Source of the DNA: Candidatus Cryptobacteroides onthequi
GTDB lineage: Bacteria; Bacteroidota; Bacteroidia; Bacteroidales; UBA932
Direction: 5' to 3'
Assembly (NCBI GenBank): GCA_018066125.1
Contig: JAGHSA010000011.1
Location: 1 to 46,429 of the forward strand
DNA: 46,429 nt
Below the pieces are notes generated by a model, which searched no databases, was not told the origin of the DNA, and was given only the letters and a program-made list of their open reading frames with translations. This document shows positions 14,605-23,452 of this stretch, one piece after another; position 1 is the first letter of the stretch; every line of letters starts with the position of its first letter. The translations under genes and the position numbers were made by a program.

Positions 14605-17600
14605 CTAATTCCAGCCGTTGATCTGGATAGGCTCGCTGCCGCCGTTCTCGGCTCCGTCCGGCTTGACATGTATCTTGCATGAGGCCGAGAAGCTTCCGTC
14701 GAGAGAAGTGGCCGTGATGGTGACGTCACCCTCTGCCTTCGCCGTCACGACACCACCGCTTACAGAAGCGACGTTACTATTGGATGACCTCCACTGCACG
14801 TTCTTGTTGGATGCATTGGCAGGGGCAATGGTAGCGATGAGTGTAGCCTTGTCTCCGGCTCTCATGGTGAGGCTTTGCTGGTCAAGAGTCAGTCCGGTCA
14901 CATGTACTGTGGTCACGTTAACGGTACAGGTCTTTGTGATGTAGTTCCCGTCTGCGTCTGAGAGGGCCTTGGCTGTCACATATGCCTTGCCTGCCTTGAT
15001 GGCGCGCAGATGTCCGTTCTCATCGATGGATACTACGCCGCCGATAGAAAGACTCCACTCGACATTTACCGTCGCGTTTGATGGAGCAACTGTCGCCACA
15101 AGATCAAACTCCTCACCTACCGCCAGGTCGAGACTGCTCTTGCTGAGTGTTACATTTGTCGCATAAACAAGCCTTTCGAGTACCTTGAACGGACATGATG
15201 CCGTAAGGCCGCCGTCTTTAGTCCTCACGGTCACGGTCGCTTCACCCTCTCCTACGGCTGTCACACTGCCATTTTCACTGACAGTCACTACAGATTCGTT
15301 GCTGCTGGTCCACGTTACCGACGGATCATCTGCATTGTCCGGACTGACTGTGGCAACAAGAGCGTATGTGCTGCCTATCGCAAGTGTCACGCGGCCTGTC
15401 TGGTTGAGGGATACATTCTTGACATGGATTGTAGTCACTTCTATCTTGCACTTTGCGGTCTTCGCGCCGTCATTGGTGGTGACTTCCACATAGCCCTGGC
15501 CGTCGGTAATCGCGGTGACAAGACCGCTCTGATCCACGCTGAATGCGCTAGGGTTGGTACTCTTCCAGGTCACGCCCCTGTCGTTGGCATCTGCAGGCAG
15601 GACAGTGGCAGTCAGCGGGTGTGTCTGACCCGGCTTGAGGGTGACAGTTGCTTCAGAAAGGGTCACTCCAGTCACAGGAGTGATCCTCTCAAGCACCGTG
15701 ATGTCGCATGTGGCCTTGAAGCCGCCGTCAGCAGTGGTGGCTGTGATGGTAGCCGATCCGACACCTGCAGCTGTCACATTACCGCTCTGATCCACCCTTG
15801 CAACTGATGAGTTGCTCGAAGACCAGAGGACATCCTTGATATTGGCGTCTTCCGGAGCGACAGTTGCCTTGAGCTTGACCGTATTCTTATTGCCGAGATC
15901 AAGGGCCTTGGTCGTGATATCAAGTGTTATGCCTGTGACAGGCTGGGTCACAGTAACGGCACAACTTGCCTTCTTGCCTCCGTCCTTGGTGGTGACGGTG
16001 ATGTTTGCAGTTCCTTTGCTTACTGCCTTCACGTTTCCATTCTGGTCGACAGTAGCGACTGAAGTGTTGTCACTTGCCCAGGTGACGGACTTGTCAGATG
16101 CACTCTCAGGTGCAACCTTGGCATTGAGCGAGCGGGTCTGTCCCTTAGGGAGTTCGAATGAAGTGAAATCAAAAGAGACCCCGGAAACATGAGTCAGAAT
16201 GGTAATGACCTCAGACTTCTTATAATCACCGTCAGGTGTCTTCACGGTGACCGTAACCTCACCTCCGGACACTGCGGTCAGAGTGCAGTTGTAACCGTTG
16301 GCCTTGATAGTGGCCTTGGCGGCATCGCTGACCTCCCATACCACCTCGCTGGCACCGGCAGGTGTCACCTTGGAAGACATGGTTGTAGACTCACCGACAT
16401 AGAGCGTCGTTTTGGCGACTGTAAGTTCGAGGCTTGAAAGCTTCGACCTGACTTCTACCTTGCAGAAAGCATGGCTGCCGTCAGCGGAGACAGCACAGAT
16501 CGTAGAGGTACCAGGCTTGAGAGCAGTCACACGTCCATCGTTGGTGACTGTAGCCACCTTGGTATCTGAGCTGGACCATGTCACACTCTTGTCTGTAGCA
16601 TCCTCCGGAAGGACAGTTGCCCTGATGGTAGCAGACTCACCCTCGACAAGAGAAAGGCTCTCAGGATTCATGGTCAGGCCTGTGGTAGGTACCGGTGCTG
16701 CAAGTATCTGCACGACACAGTTTGCAGTCTTCTCCGAATCCACGGTCTTGACCTGGATGGTAGCAAAGCCGGCGCCTACTGCCGTGACGCGGCCGTTCTC
16801 GTCTACTGAAGCCACCTTAGGATTGTTGCTCTTCCAGATGACTGACTTGTCAGATGCACGGTCCGGGCCTACTACTGGGACCAGGTCGGCGTGTGTATCA
16901 CCGACGCCGAGCTGGAGGGTGATCTCAGACTTGTCAAGAGATACGGATTCGACATGGCAGAGTACCTCTACCTTACATACTGCACTGCTGCCTGTGGCAT
17001 TGGATGTGACAATGACATTAGTACTCCCGGCTGCCACTGCCATCACTTTTCCTTGCGGAGAAACTGTGGCAACAGACTCATCAAGACTTCTCCATACCAC
17101 CGACTTGTCGGTAGCATTATCAGGAGTGACGGTAGCTGTGAGGGTGACGTTCTCTCCCTCATAGAGAGAGACTGAAGACTTGTCAAGAGAAACGGAAGCC
17201 TGGCTGAGAACTTCCACTGAGCAATATGCATACTTGCCTGAAGCGTTTGAGGTCACGATGATGTCAGTCTTGCCGGCCTTGAGAGCCTTGACTGTACCGT
17301 CCTGGGAGACTGTAGCGACAGACTCATCCAGGCTGCTCCAGGTCACGGACTTGTCTGTAGCATTGTCCGGAGTGACTGTAGCCACGAGCTTGATGCTCTC
17401 GCTTTCATTGAGAGATATCGATGATTTGTCCAGAGCGACAACAGCCCTGCTGATGACTTCCACTGAGCAGAAAGCGAACTGGCCGGAGGCATTGGATGTA
17501 GCCATGATCTCTGTCTTTCCCGCCTTGAGGGCGTTGACGGTTCCGTCTGCTGACACCGTAGCGACAGTCTCATCGAGACTGGTCCAGGTCACGGATCTGT

Positions 17601-18264
17601 CTGTGGCATTTTCCGGCAGGACTGTCGCTGTGAGCTTGGCAGCCGCTCCCTCATCGAGTGTGAGAGCTGAAGAGCTGAGAGCGATGGAAGCGACAGGCAT
17701 GAGAACGGTGACATTGCACTGTACGGCGATCTCACCATTGGAGGCGGTGATGACAGCCGTACCATCAGACACACCCTTGACTATTCCATCCTGGACATAA
17801 GCCACAGATGCATCTGATGAAGACCAGATGACACTCTGATATGAAGCATCGGACGGGAGTACCTGACAATAGAGTGTGTCGGACTGCCCTACAGCGAGCT
17901 CTATGCTGGAGCTGCTGATCCTGAGTTCTGTAGAATTGATATGACGAGGTGTGACTGTCACCTTGCAGACAGCAGCCACGTCACAATCCGGTGATGTCAC
18001 CGAGATGTTTGCTGTACCTGTAGAGACAGCAGTGATGGTTCCGTCCTGGGATACAGTGGCTACACTGCCATTGTCAGTCTTCCAGAACACATCGAGATTG
18101 GTAGCATCAGAAGGAGATATCTGATGAGTAAGGCGATGAGTCTCACCCTCGGTAAGAGTCAACTGGTCACAGTCAAGAAAGACCTTAGAGACAGGAATAT
18201 CCTTGACAAGACATCCCGTGAGGACGAAAATGACTGAAAGAAGAGCTATATGTCTGAGTTTCAT
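14605..18264 (-). CDS. Lipoprotein with about 14 bacterial Ig-like (BIg2) repeats
   Basis: A predicted surface lipoprotein of 1219 residues. The signal ends in VLTGC (lipidated Cys18). The rest is about 14 tandem Ig-like domains of 80-90 residues. Each starts with a V-x-L strand, has a VTPDNATDKSVTW-type middle and ends with TVTAVGAGTATITVTT-like and CKVEV strands. Repeats 3, 4 and 5 (residues 190-435) are especially alike and look recently duplicated. The chain could form a rod some tens of nanometres long. There is no sorting domain or enzyme domain, and the protein ends INGWN soon after the last repeat. It starts 13 bases after the fimbrillin-like gene, so the two are one operon. BIg2 arrays occur in adhesins and in structural surface proteins; which applies here is unknown. 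Confidence 0.92.
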   Translation of the reverse strand: MKLRHIALLSVIFVLTGCLVKDIPVSKVFLDCDQLTLTEGETHRLTHQISPSDATNLDVFWKTDNGSVATVSQDGTITAVSTGTANISVTSPDCDVAAVCKVTVTPRHINSTELRISSSSIELAVGQSDTLYCQVLPSDASYQSVIWSSSDASVAYVQDGIVKGVSDGTAVITASNGEIAVQCNVTVLMPVASIALSSSALTLDEGAAAKLTATVLPENATDRSVTWTSLDETVATVSADGTVNALKAGKTEIMATSNASGQFAFCSVEVISRAVVALDKSSISLNESESIKLVATVTPDNATDKSVTWSSLDESVATVSQDGTVKALKAGKTDIIVTSNASGKYAYCSVEVLSQASVSLDKSSVSLYEGENVTLTATVTPDNATDKSVVWRSLDESVATVSPQGKVMAVAAGSTNVIVTSNATGSSAVCKVEVLCHVESVSLDKSEITLQLGVGDTHADLVPVVGPDRASDKSVIWKSNNPKVASVDENGRVTAVGAGFATIQVKTVDSEKTANCVVQILAAPVPTTGLTMNPESLSLVEGESATIRATVLPEDATDKSVTWSSSDTKVATVTNDGRVTALKPGTSTICAVSADGSHAFCKVEVRSKLSSLELTVAKTTLYVGESTTMSSKVTPAGASEVVWEVSDAAKATIKANGYNCTLTAVSGGEVTVTVKTPDGDYKKSEVITILTHVSGVSFDFTSFELPKGQTRSLNAKVAPESASDKSVTWASDNTSVATVDQNGNVKAVSKGTANITVTTKDGGKKASCAVTVTQPVTGITLDITTKALDLGNKNTVKLKATVAPEDANIKDVLWSSSNSSVARVDQSGNVTAAGVGSATITATTADGGFKATCDITVLERITPVTGVTLSEATVTLKPGQTHPLTATVLPADANDRGVTWKSTNPSAFSVDQSGLVTAITDGQGYVEVTTNDGAKTAKCKIEVTTIHVKNVSLNQTGRVTLAIGSTYALVATVSPDNADDPSVTWTSSNESVVTVSENGSVTAVGEGEATVTVRTKDGGLTASCPFKVLERLVYATNVTLSKSSLDLAVGEEFDLVATVAPSNATVNVEWSLSIGGVVSIDENGHLRAIKAGKAYVTAKALSDADGNYITKTCTVNVTTVHVTGLTLDQQSLTMRAGDKATLIATIAPANASNKNVQWRSSNSNVASVSGGVVTAKAEGDVTITATSLDGSFSASCKIHVKPDGAENGGSEPIQINGWN
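16960..17697 (-). repeat. Near-identical tandem Ig-like repeats 3 to 5
   Basis: Three consecutive repeats of about 81 codons share long blocks such as NATDKSV, SLDESVATVS and ALKAGKT, while the outer repeats are more diverged. This points to recent duplication inside the gene and possible length variation between strains. Confidence 0.75.
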
Positions 18265-18277
18265 GATTCAAGCTGAT

Positions 18278-20062
18278 TTATTCTTTGATACACCTTACAG
18301 AGAGAGCGCTTGCACGAGCGATATGGCCATAATAAGTGTTGACGCGGTACTGATTGTAAGTATCGACGTACATTGTCACTGAAGTCAGAGTCTCTGCTGT
18401 ACAAGACCAGTAGAAACCGACATTGGCAATCATGGTCGCCCTTGCGCTGCTTGGATTGATATAACCAGCACTTGGGAACCACAGCCTGACACCATTCTGC
18501 GTAGTTGATGCTCCCTTGTTTGACTGATCGACAGTGAAAGCAGGAAGACCCTGATTCTCTGTACCTGCAGGTACACGCCATCCTGGAGGACACGGATCAT
18601 AGATAGTCTTTTTGTCTGCCCAGAGATTGTTGTTTCTGTTGTCTGGAGACAGCCAGTCTGAATCACTGGTGATGAGCATGTTCGGGTGGGCAATGGCAAA
18701 ATCAAGATCGCCTGATGTCGCGGAAACTGACACACTCCCCATCTGAGTACCTGTCTGGGCAGAGGTGGCTGAACCGACAGAATTTCCGGCAAAACCGGCA
18801 AATGGATCTTTGCGTCCCCACTGATAGAATAAACCGTTGGCACGAGCATCACCTGTAGTGGAAGACAATGCTCCCAGATTCCTGTCCATAAATCTTGAAG
18901 GGGTCGAATCCGGATTGAAACCAGGGACAACCCATATATGCCAGCTCCAGATGACAGAGCCTGAAGCATCCTTTGCCACAATGAGGGCATTGCCAGCCTT
19001 CAGCTGATCAGGAGTACTGAAGAATACGGCAGAGCTGCTGCATGATACTGATGATATGATTGAATTCTTGGCGGTAGGAGATGCTGTATTGTCAGTTTCC
19101 CACATAAGCTCGGCAGAGGCCATCTGACCGAGATAAGATGAAGAATTACCCATCACTGCAGGGAATTTGTAATCACCTGCTGAAGACACTATATAACAGT
19201 TTGCAGTTCCATTGGTCGCGAGCATCTTTCCTGACTTGATCCTGTCGATAGAACTCTGGAGATCAGCTGTATTGATCGAGCCGAAGACAGCCCTGTCAAT
19301 TTCAATATAAGTATTGTGACTGACTTTAGCAGTCGACGAACCGGAGAAAGTCATGGAAAAGCCCTTGCTGAGCACCACAGGAGCCATGCATATGTAGTAG
19401 AACTTGCCAGGTTCAAAGCCTTCTTTGCAGTTGAGAGTAATGGAATCATAACCCGGTGATGTGACCTGAGCGGATGGTTTTCCATCAGAACCGAAAGTGA
19501 CAGACACTGCACCGGAGATACGCTCTCCGTTGTTGCTCTTGAAGACAACAGAGGTGTAACCGGACTTTGATACAGAGAATCGTATACCGCCACATATGTG
19601 ATAGAAACCGATACTCTTATCTGTAGACTTTCCGACAGTGACGAGCATACGGTCTGCGAAAGTATTCTCCTCGGCTATCTGAGTATCAGGGATCACTGTC
19701 GTGATGACGCCAGATGACACAGACGATGAAGAATCATATGGATAAATACCATAATAGACTCCACTTGCTGCGCCTTCCGCAGGGTCTGTACCTACAAATT
19801 CCACAGTCTCTCCACCAAGCTCAGTAGAATACTTTGTACCACCTTGAGAACCTGAATTGAAGAAAAGGCTGATCTCATCTCCAGCAGACCAAGAAAGATC
19901 TCCTGCGTCATTGAGAAGATATGTCTTTGTCTTGAAGTCAGCAAAATAGGCTGAAATAGTATCAGTTGCAGGTGGGACCATCTGCTCTTCTCTGAAAGAA
20001 GCAATGTCACAGGATGCCAATAAAAGACCTGCAAGAACTACTGAATAAAAATGATATTTCAT
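18278..20062 (-). CDS. Fimbrillin-like lipoprotein with FISUMP-type C-terminus
   Basis: A predicted surface lipoprotein of 594 residues. The start at 20062 is chosen because it gives a clean lipoprotein signal ending in LLLASC (Cys18); an upstream ATG at 20086 would add eight residues. The N-terminal half has fimbrillin-like features common in Bacteroidales Mfa-type proteins (DLSWSAGDEISLFF, GVYYGIYPYD, FYHICGGIRFSV). The C-terminal part carries the FISUMP pattern: RFMDRNLGALS, FYQWGRKDPF, YDPCPPGWRVPAG, FPSAGYI and a final SVRCIKE. Such proteins are known as fimbrial or surface subunits, though without the assembly partners (FimB to FimE types) this one is not proven to polymerise. It is the first gene of a two-gene operon with the Ig-repeat lipoprotein and has a promoter just downstream of the collagen-like gene's terminator. 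Confidence 0.88.
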   Translation of the reverse strand: MKYHFYSVVLAGLLLASCDIASFREEQMVPPATDTISAYFADFKTKTYLLNDAGDLSWSAGDEISLFFNSGSQGGTKYSTELGGETVEFVGTDPAEGAASGVYYGIYPYDSSSSVSSGVITTVIPDTQIAEENTFADRMLVTVGKSTDKSIGFYHICGGIRFSVSKSGYTSVVFKSNNGERISGAVSVTFGSDGKPSAQVTSPGYDSITLNCKEGFEPGKFYYICMAPVVLSKGFSMTFSGSSTAKVSHNTYIEIDRAVFGSINTADLQSSIDRIKSGKMLATNGTANCYIVSSAGDYKFPAVMGNSSSYLGQMASAELMWETDNTASPTAKNSIISSVSCSSSAVFFSTPDQLKAGNALIVAKDASGSVIWSWHIWVVPGFNPDSTPSRFMDRNLGALSSTTGDARANGLFYQWGRKDPFAGFAGNSVGSATSAQTGTQMGSVSVSATSGDLDFAIAHPNMLITSDSDWLSPDNRNNNLWADKKTIYDPCPPGWRVPAGTENQGLPAFTVDQSNKGASTTQNGVRLWFPSAGYINPSSARATMIANVGFYWSCTAETLTSVTMYVDTYNQYRVNTYYGHIARASALSVRCIKE

Positions 20063-20083
20063 GTATACACGTATTATGTCAAG

Positions 20084-20091
20084 CAAAAATA
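20084..20091 (-). promoter_or_regulatory. -7 box of the fimbrillin-like operon
   Basis: TATTTTTG on the minus strand is an exact match, 21 bases before the ATG at 20062. A T-rich -33 element overlaps the terminator T-run of the gene upstream. This gives the two downstream lipoprotein genes a promoter of their own. Confidence 0.6.
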
Positions 20092-20103
20092 CAAAATAAC
20101 ATG

Positions 20104-20140
20104 AAACAAAAAAAGGGGAGATGGAAAACCATCTCCCCTG
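20104..20140 (-). terminator. Terminator of the collagen-like gene
   Basis: AGGGGAGATGG (20114-20124) and CCATCTCCCCT (20129-20139) pair perfectly over 11 bp with a four-base loop. On the minus strand this is followed by a T-rich tract. It separates the collagen-like gene from the two-gene lipoprotein operon. Confidence 0.92.
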
Positions 20141-20158
20141 ATTATGAAGAACTAAGTA

Positions 20159-23100
20159 TTACTTAGAGTTCTCAGTAGAAAGGACTGTGATCTTACCAGA
20201 CTCAGTAGCTGCCTTGTAGTAGTCACCGATCTTGACGGTAACACCGAACTTAGCGTACTTGTTGTTCTGGAGGTCAGTACCCATGTTGTCCCAAACGATG
20301 AGATCAGTATCGATCTTGTTGAGACATCCACCGAAGGTAGCCTCTGCATCAGCACCTGACTTGTCAAAGATGATCTTGTAAGACTCGATCTCGAGCTGAC
20401 CATCAGCGAAGCCGTAAGTGTCGATACCGTACTGGGTAGCTACGAAGGTGATTGTACCCTCTTCGTCAACCTCAGCCTTGAATACAACCTCAGAACCGTC
20501 AGTTACAGTGATGAGTGAATCAACGAGAACTGAATCAGCCTGTGCCTTGTATGTGCGAAGTACAACGTCTGCCAGTTCAACCTGGAACTGTGCACCGAAC
20601 TCAACGAAGTAGTAGGTAGCGCGTGTGCAACCGCAAGCCTCAACAGTCTCAGTAACCTTAACGAGTACGTCAACAGTGCTTGTGAGTGGCTCATTTGCAA
20701 CATACTTGATGTCAACCTGAGGGTCGTTGTTAGCATTGTACTTGCCAGCAGCGATAACTGCTGTAGAGTCTGTTGTAGCGCCTTCACCTACGAGCTTGAA
20801 GTTCTTCTTGTCAGCAGCACGAACTATCTCGAAGGTGTAGGTAGAACCTGCAGGAACCTCGAACTCATAGTTCTCGAAGTGCTCGATGATAGAAGATACA
20901 GGCTCATACTTGCCATCGATGCTCTTACCCTTGATGCGGACAGCACCTGCAAGAGGTGTGTTGTGCTCAGGATGTGCACCAGCAACCTTAGTTGTATCAA
21001 CGGTCTTGTTCTGAGTACCGAGGATATAGTCGTGGTTGAGAGTGAGCTCGAATGTAGCTGGCTTCCAAACGTGGTTGTGCTCGTCTACAGTGTAAGTCAT
21101 CTCGATGACAACATCGAAGTTCTTGACTGTATCGATTGCAGGATATACATAGAAGTACTTCTTGGTAGAGTTGGTATCAACAGTGTTGATGAGAGTCTCA
21201 CGGAGAATATCAGTTGTAGTAGTAACTACCTCTGGGAGGTTCCATGTGTAGTCAACACCAGTAGCAAGAGTGTTGTTCTCAACAAGAACTGTATCGAGAG
21301 TACCCTTCTTAGCATCCTTGACAACCTCCTCATAGATCTTGAGGTTCTCTATGTCATAGTTCTCACGGAACTGCTCGAGAGACATGTTGATATCATCGTT
21401 GTCGAGTACCATCTGGTTGAACTCTGGCCATGTAACTACGAGACTGTCAGCTGTGTAGTCTGGGCAAGCTGCCTTAGGAGTAGCAGAAAGTGAGTCATAG
21501 CAGAATGGAACAGAGTGCTGGATGAGAATCTTCCAGCCCTTAGCAGGCTTGATTTCTGGATCTGGCTCAACATAAGTAGTATCAACGATAGCGATCTTGA
21601 TGAATGCAGAGTCAACGAGCTTGCCGTTGATGCTGGCCTTAACGCAAACCTGTGGAGTTCTGTTGATAGCGGCACGACCGTTCTTGATGAACTCAGCGTC
21701 AACAGCTACAACACCGTCCTCAGTCATGGTAACGAATGAGTTCTGATCAGTGTAACCGTCATCACCGATGTAAGCAACCTTTGTACCTGGAGTCTTGGCA
21801 GCGCCATCCTCATTTGCCCAGAACCATGTGTAAACTGGCTCGAGACCATATGCTGATGCAAGTTTCCTACCAACCTTAGTCTCTACATATTCTTTGAGAT
21901 CAAGAGTCTGGTTGTAAACAAGTGCAGGTGTGTAAGGGAAAATATCCTTGTCTGCTTCATCTTCGATTGAGATAGGTAGATCACGATAAGTAGAGTAACC
22001 ATCAATATTGTCACCGTCAAACTTGATGGTATCCTTGTGGATAATCTCGAATTCGTTAATCACATGCTTGTTGATGTAAGCATAGTCAGAAGTGATGAGC
22101 TCACCAGCAAGTGTAGTAGCCTGGAGAGCTACGATATACATATCCTGACCTGGGTAAATACCATTCTTCTCCTGAGCCGGTGTAAGGTTCTTGAGAAGCT
22201 TGAGCTCGAATGTTGCAGCGCCATCAGCGATAGTAACCTTATCGTTGCCCTCTTCGTCCTTCACAATTGCTACGAGGTCTGTGCTGTCACCCGCTGCACG
22301 GGTAAGCTGACCGTCATGAGCTACATGAGCGAGTCTGTTGATCATGCCCCACTGGTATGCAGAAGCATCAACAGCTGCAGGATTGAGTCTGTAGGTAGCA
22401 GTAGCAGGAGCGGAAGCTATGAACTCACCATCCTCAGTAGCGAAAGAAGTGAACTCGATCACACCAAGACCCTCATAGATGATCTCAGGGATGAATGCAA
22501 GGCTCTTGAGCTCCATAGCGAGAGTGATGACGATAGGATCCTCAGATCCCTCAACATTGTTGAGAGTAAGAGTTCCGTCCTCAGTGTTCCAAACTGCGGT
22601 AACAGTACCAGGAACATAAACAGTCATGGTAGTAGGCTCCTCAACACCGTTGGTAACCTTTACCCATACGTTGTTTGCGCAATCAGGATAGTAGTAGATG
22701 GTGTCGCCATTGTCACCCTTGTCACCCTTGTCACCCTTGTCGCCCTTGTCGCCCTTAGCGCCAGTGTCACCCTTAGGACCCTGAGCACCAGTAGCACCAG
22801 TAGCGCCAGTAGCACCAGTAGCACCTGTCTCACCCTTGTCGCCCTTGTCACCCTTAGGACCCTGAGCAGGGAGGTTGGTGTTCTTACCATCGATGTACCA
22901 GTAACCATCAGCACCGATAGTTACAACTGAACCAGGAGTACCAGCAGGACCCTGGATACCCTGAGCGCCTGTGTCGCCCTTGTCGCCCTTGGCGCCGTCC
23001 TTACCATTGGTAAGGGTGAAAGACTTACCGTTGCTGAGAGTAACGGTAACGCCGTCGTTTGTAGGAGTCACTGCAGTGATCACTGATCCTGCAGCAATCT

Positions 23101-23254
23101 GTGACTGAAGAGAGTTAACGGTAGACTGCAGAGTTGACACTTCTGACTGGAGCTGAGCGATATCCTCGCCGTAGTCCTTGGTACAAGAAGCGACAGAACC
23201 GATTGCAGCGCATACGAGAACGCTCAACAAACCAGCATGAAACTTTTTGTTCAT
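20159..23254 (-). CDS. Collagen-like stalk lipoprotein
   Basis: A predicted surface lipoprotein of 1031 residues. The signal ends in SVASC (Cys24). Residues 32-53 form a perfect heptad pattern (Ile32, Leu35, Val39, Leu42, Val46, Leu49, Ile53), a likely trimeric coiled coil. Residues 66-83 hold DGVTVTLSNGKSFTLTNG. Two collagen-like Gly-X-Y blocks follow: residues 84-108 (about 8 triplets) and 132-184 (about 18 triplets, mostly GDK, GAT, GPK), separated by an insert with IGADGYWYIDGK. The remaining 840 residues are large beta-rich domains I cannot name. The N-terminal order (coiled coil, DGYWYIDG, collagen block) resembles a Bacteroidales group annotated as PL29 lyase N-terminal domain proteins, but no lyase domain was recognised. 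A trimeric stalk bearing C-terminal binding heads is the simplest reading. It has its own promoter, a leader of about 114 bases, and a strong terminator. Confidence 0.9.
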   Translation of the reverse strand: MNKKFHAGLLSVLVCAAIGSVASCTKDYGEDIAQLQSEVSTLQSTVNSLQSQIAAGSVITAVTPTNDGVTVTLSNGKSFTLTNGKDGAKGDKGDTGAQGIQGPAGTPGSVVTIGADGYWYIDGKNTNLPAQGPKGDKGDKGETGATGATGATGATGAQGPKGDTGAKGDKGDKGDKGDKGDNGDTIYYYPDCANNVWVKVTNGVEEPTTMTVYVPGTVTAVWNTEDGTLTLNNVEGSEDPIVITLAMELKSLAFIPEIIYEGLGVIEFTSFATEDGEFIASAPATATYRLNPAAVDASAYQWGMINRLAHVAHDGQLTRAAGDSTDLVAIVKDEEGNDKVTIADGAATFELKLLKNLTPAQEKNGIYPGQDMYIVALQATTLAGELITSDYAYINKHVINEFEIIHKDTIKFDGDNIDGYSTYRDLPISIEDEADKDIFPYTPALVYNQTLDLKEYVETKVGRKLASAYGLEPVYTWFWANEDGAAKTPGTKVAYIGDDGYTDQNSFVTMTEDGVVAVDAEFIKNGRAAINRTPQVCVKASINGKLVDSAFIKIAIVDTTYVEPDPEIKPAKGWKILIQHSVPFCYDSLSATPKAACPDYTADSLVVTWPEFNQMVLDNDDINMSLEQFRENYDIENLKIYEEVVKDAKKGTLDTVLVENNTLATGVDYTWNLPEVVTTTTDILRETLINTVDTNSTKKYFYVYPAIDTVKNFDVVIEMTYTVDEHNHVWKPATFELTLNHDYILGTQNKTVDTTKVAGAHPEHNTPLAGAVRIKGKSIDGKYEPVSSIIEHFENYEFEVPAGSTYTFEIVRAADKKNFKLVGEGATTDSTAVIAAGKYNANNDPQVDIKYVANEPLTSTVDVLVKVTETVEACGCTRATYYFVEFGAQFQVELADVVLRTYKAQADSVLVDSLITVTDGSEVVFKAEVDEEGTITFVATQYGIDTYGFADGQLEIESYKIIFDKSGADAEATFGGCLNKIDTDLIVWDNMGTDLQNNKYAKFGVTVKIGDYYKAATESGKITVLSTENSK
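22703..23005 (-). repeat. Collagen-like Gly-X-Y coding repeats
   Basis: Two blocks (22703-22861 and 22931-23005) encode tandem Gly-X-Y triplets. In the longer one, 9-base units such as CACCCTTGT on the plus strand recur many times. The runs GDKGDKGDKGDK and GATGATGATGAT are prone to slippage, so stalk length may vary between strains. Confidence 0.9.
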
Positions 23255-23374
23255 TGTTTTGAAAAATTAAGTTAATAAAAATAGTTTTATTTCACTTTGT
23301 AATAGTAGTCTGTCAAAGTCGCAGAAGTGCCTATATCCACGTCCGGGTATAGTAATAGCACAACATACAACGCA

Positions 23375-23406
23375 CAAATGTATGATAATTATTTCTTACC
23401 TGCAAG
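23375..23406 (-). promoter_or_regulatory. Collagen-like gene promoter
   Basis: On the minus strand CTTG (23403-23406), 20 bases, then TACATTTG (23375-23382). The -7 box is exact and the -33 element has one mismatch. The predicted start near 23368 gives an unusually long leader of about 114 bases for this window; no known riboswitch was recognised in it. Confidence 0.6.
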
Positions 23407-23412
23407 ATTTTT

Positions 23413-23452
23413 TCAAAAAAAACGGCTCAGACTATATCACTTCAAGGTCTGA
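23413..23452 (-). terminator. Weak terminator at the end of the Bat operon
   Basis: TCAGAC (complement of 23447-23452) and GTCTGA (complement of 23427-23432) can form a 6-bp hairpin across the stop codon. Four bases later there is an eight-base T-run (23413-23420, with 23421-23422). The short stem and the spacer make this uncertain. Confidence 0.45.

Noticed and set aside
14605-18264. Long plus-strand frames opposite the Ig-like repeat gene
   Set aside because: They mirror the repeat structure of the real gene, lack promoters and family motifs, and follow its codon pattern.
22703-23005. CRISPR-like array in the collagen-coding region
   Set aside because: Units are 9 bases, coding Gly-X-Y triplets in frame, with no spacers or cas genes.
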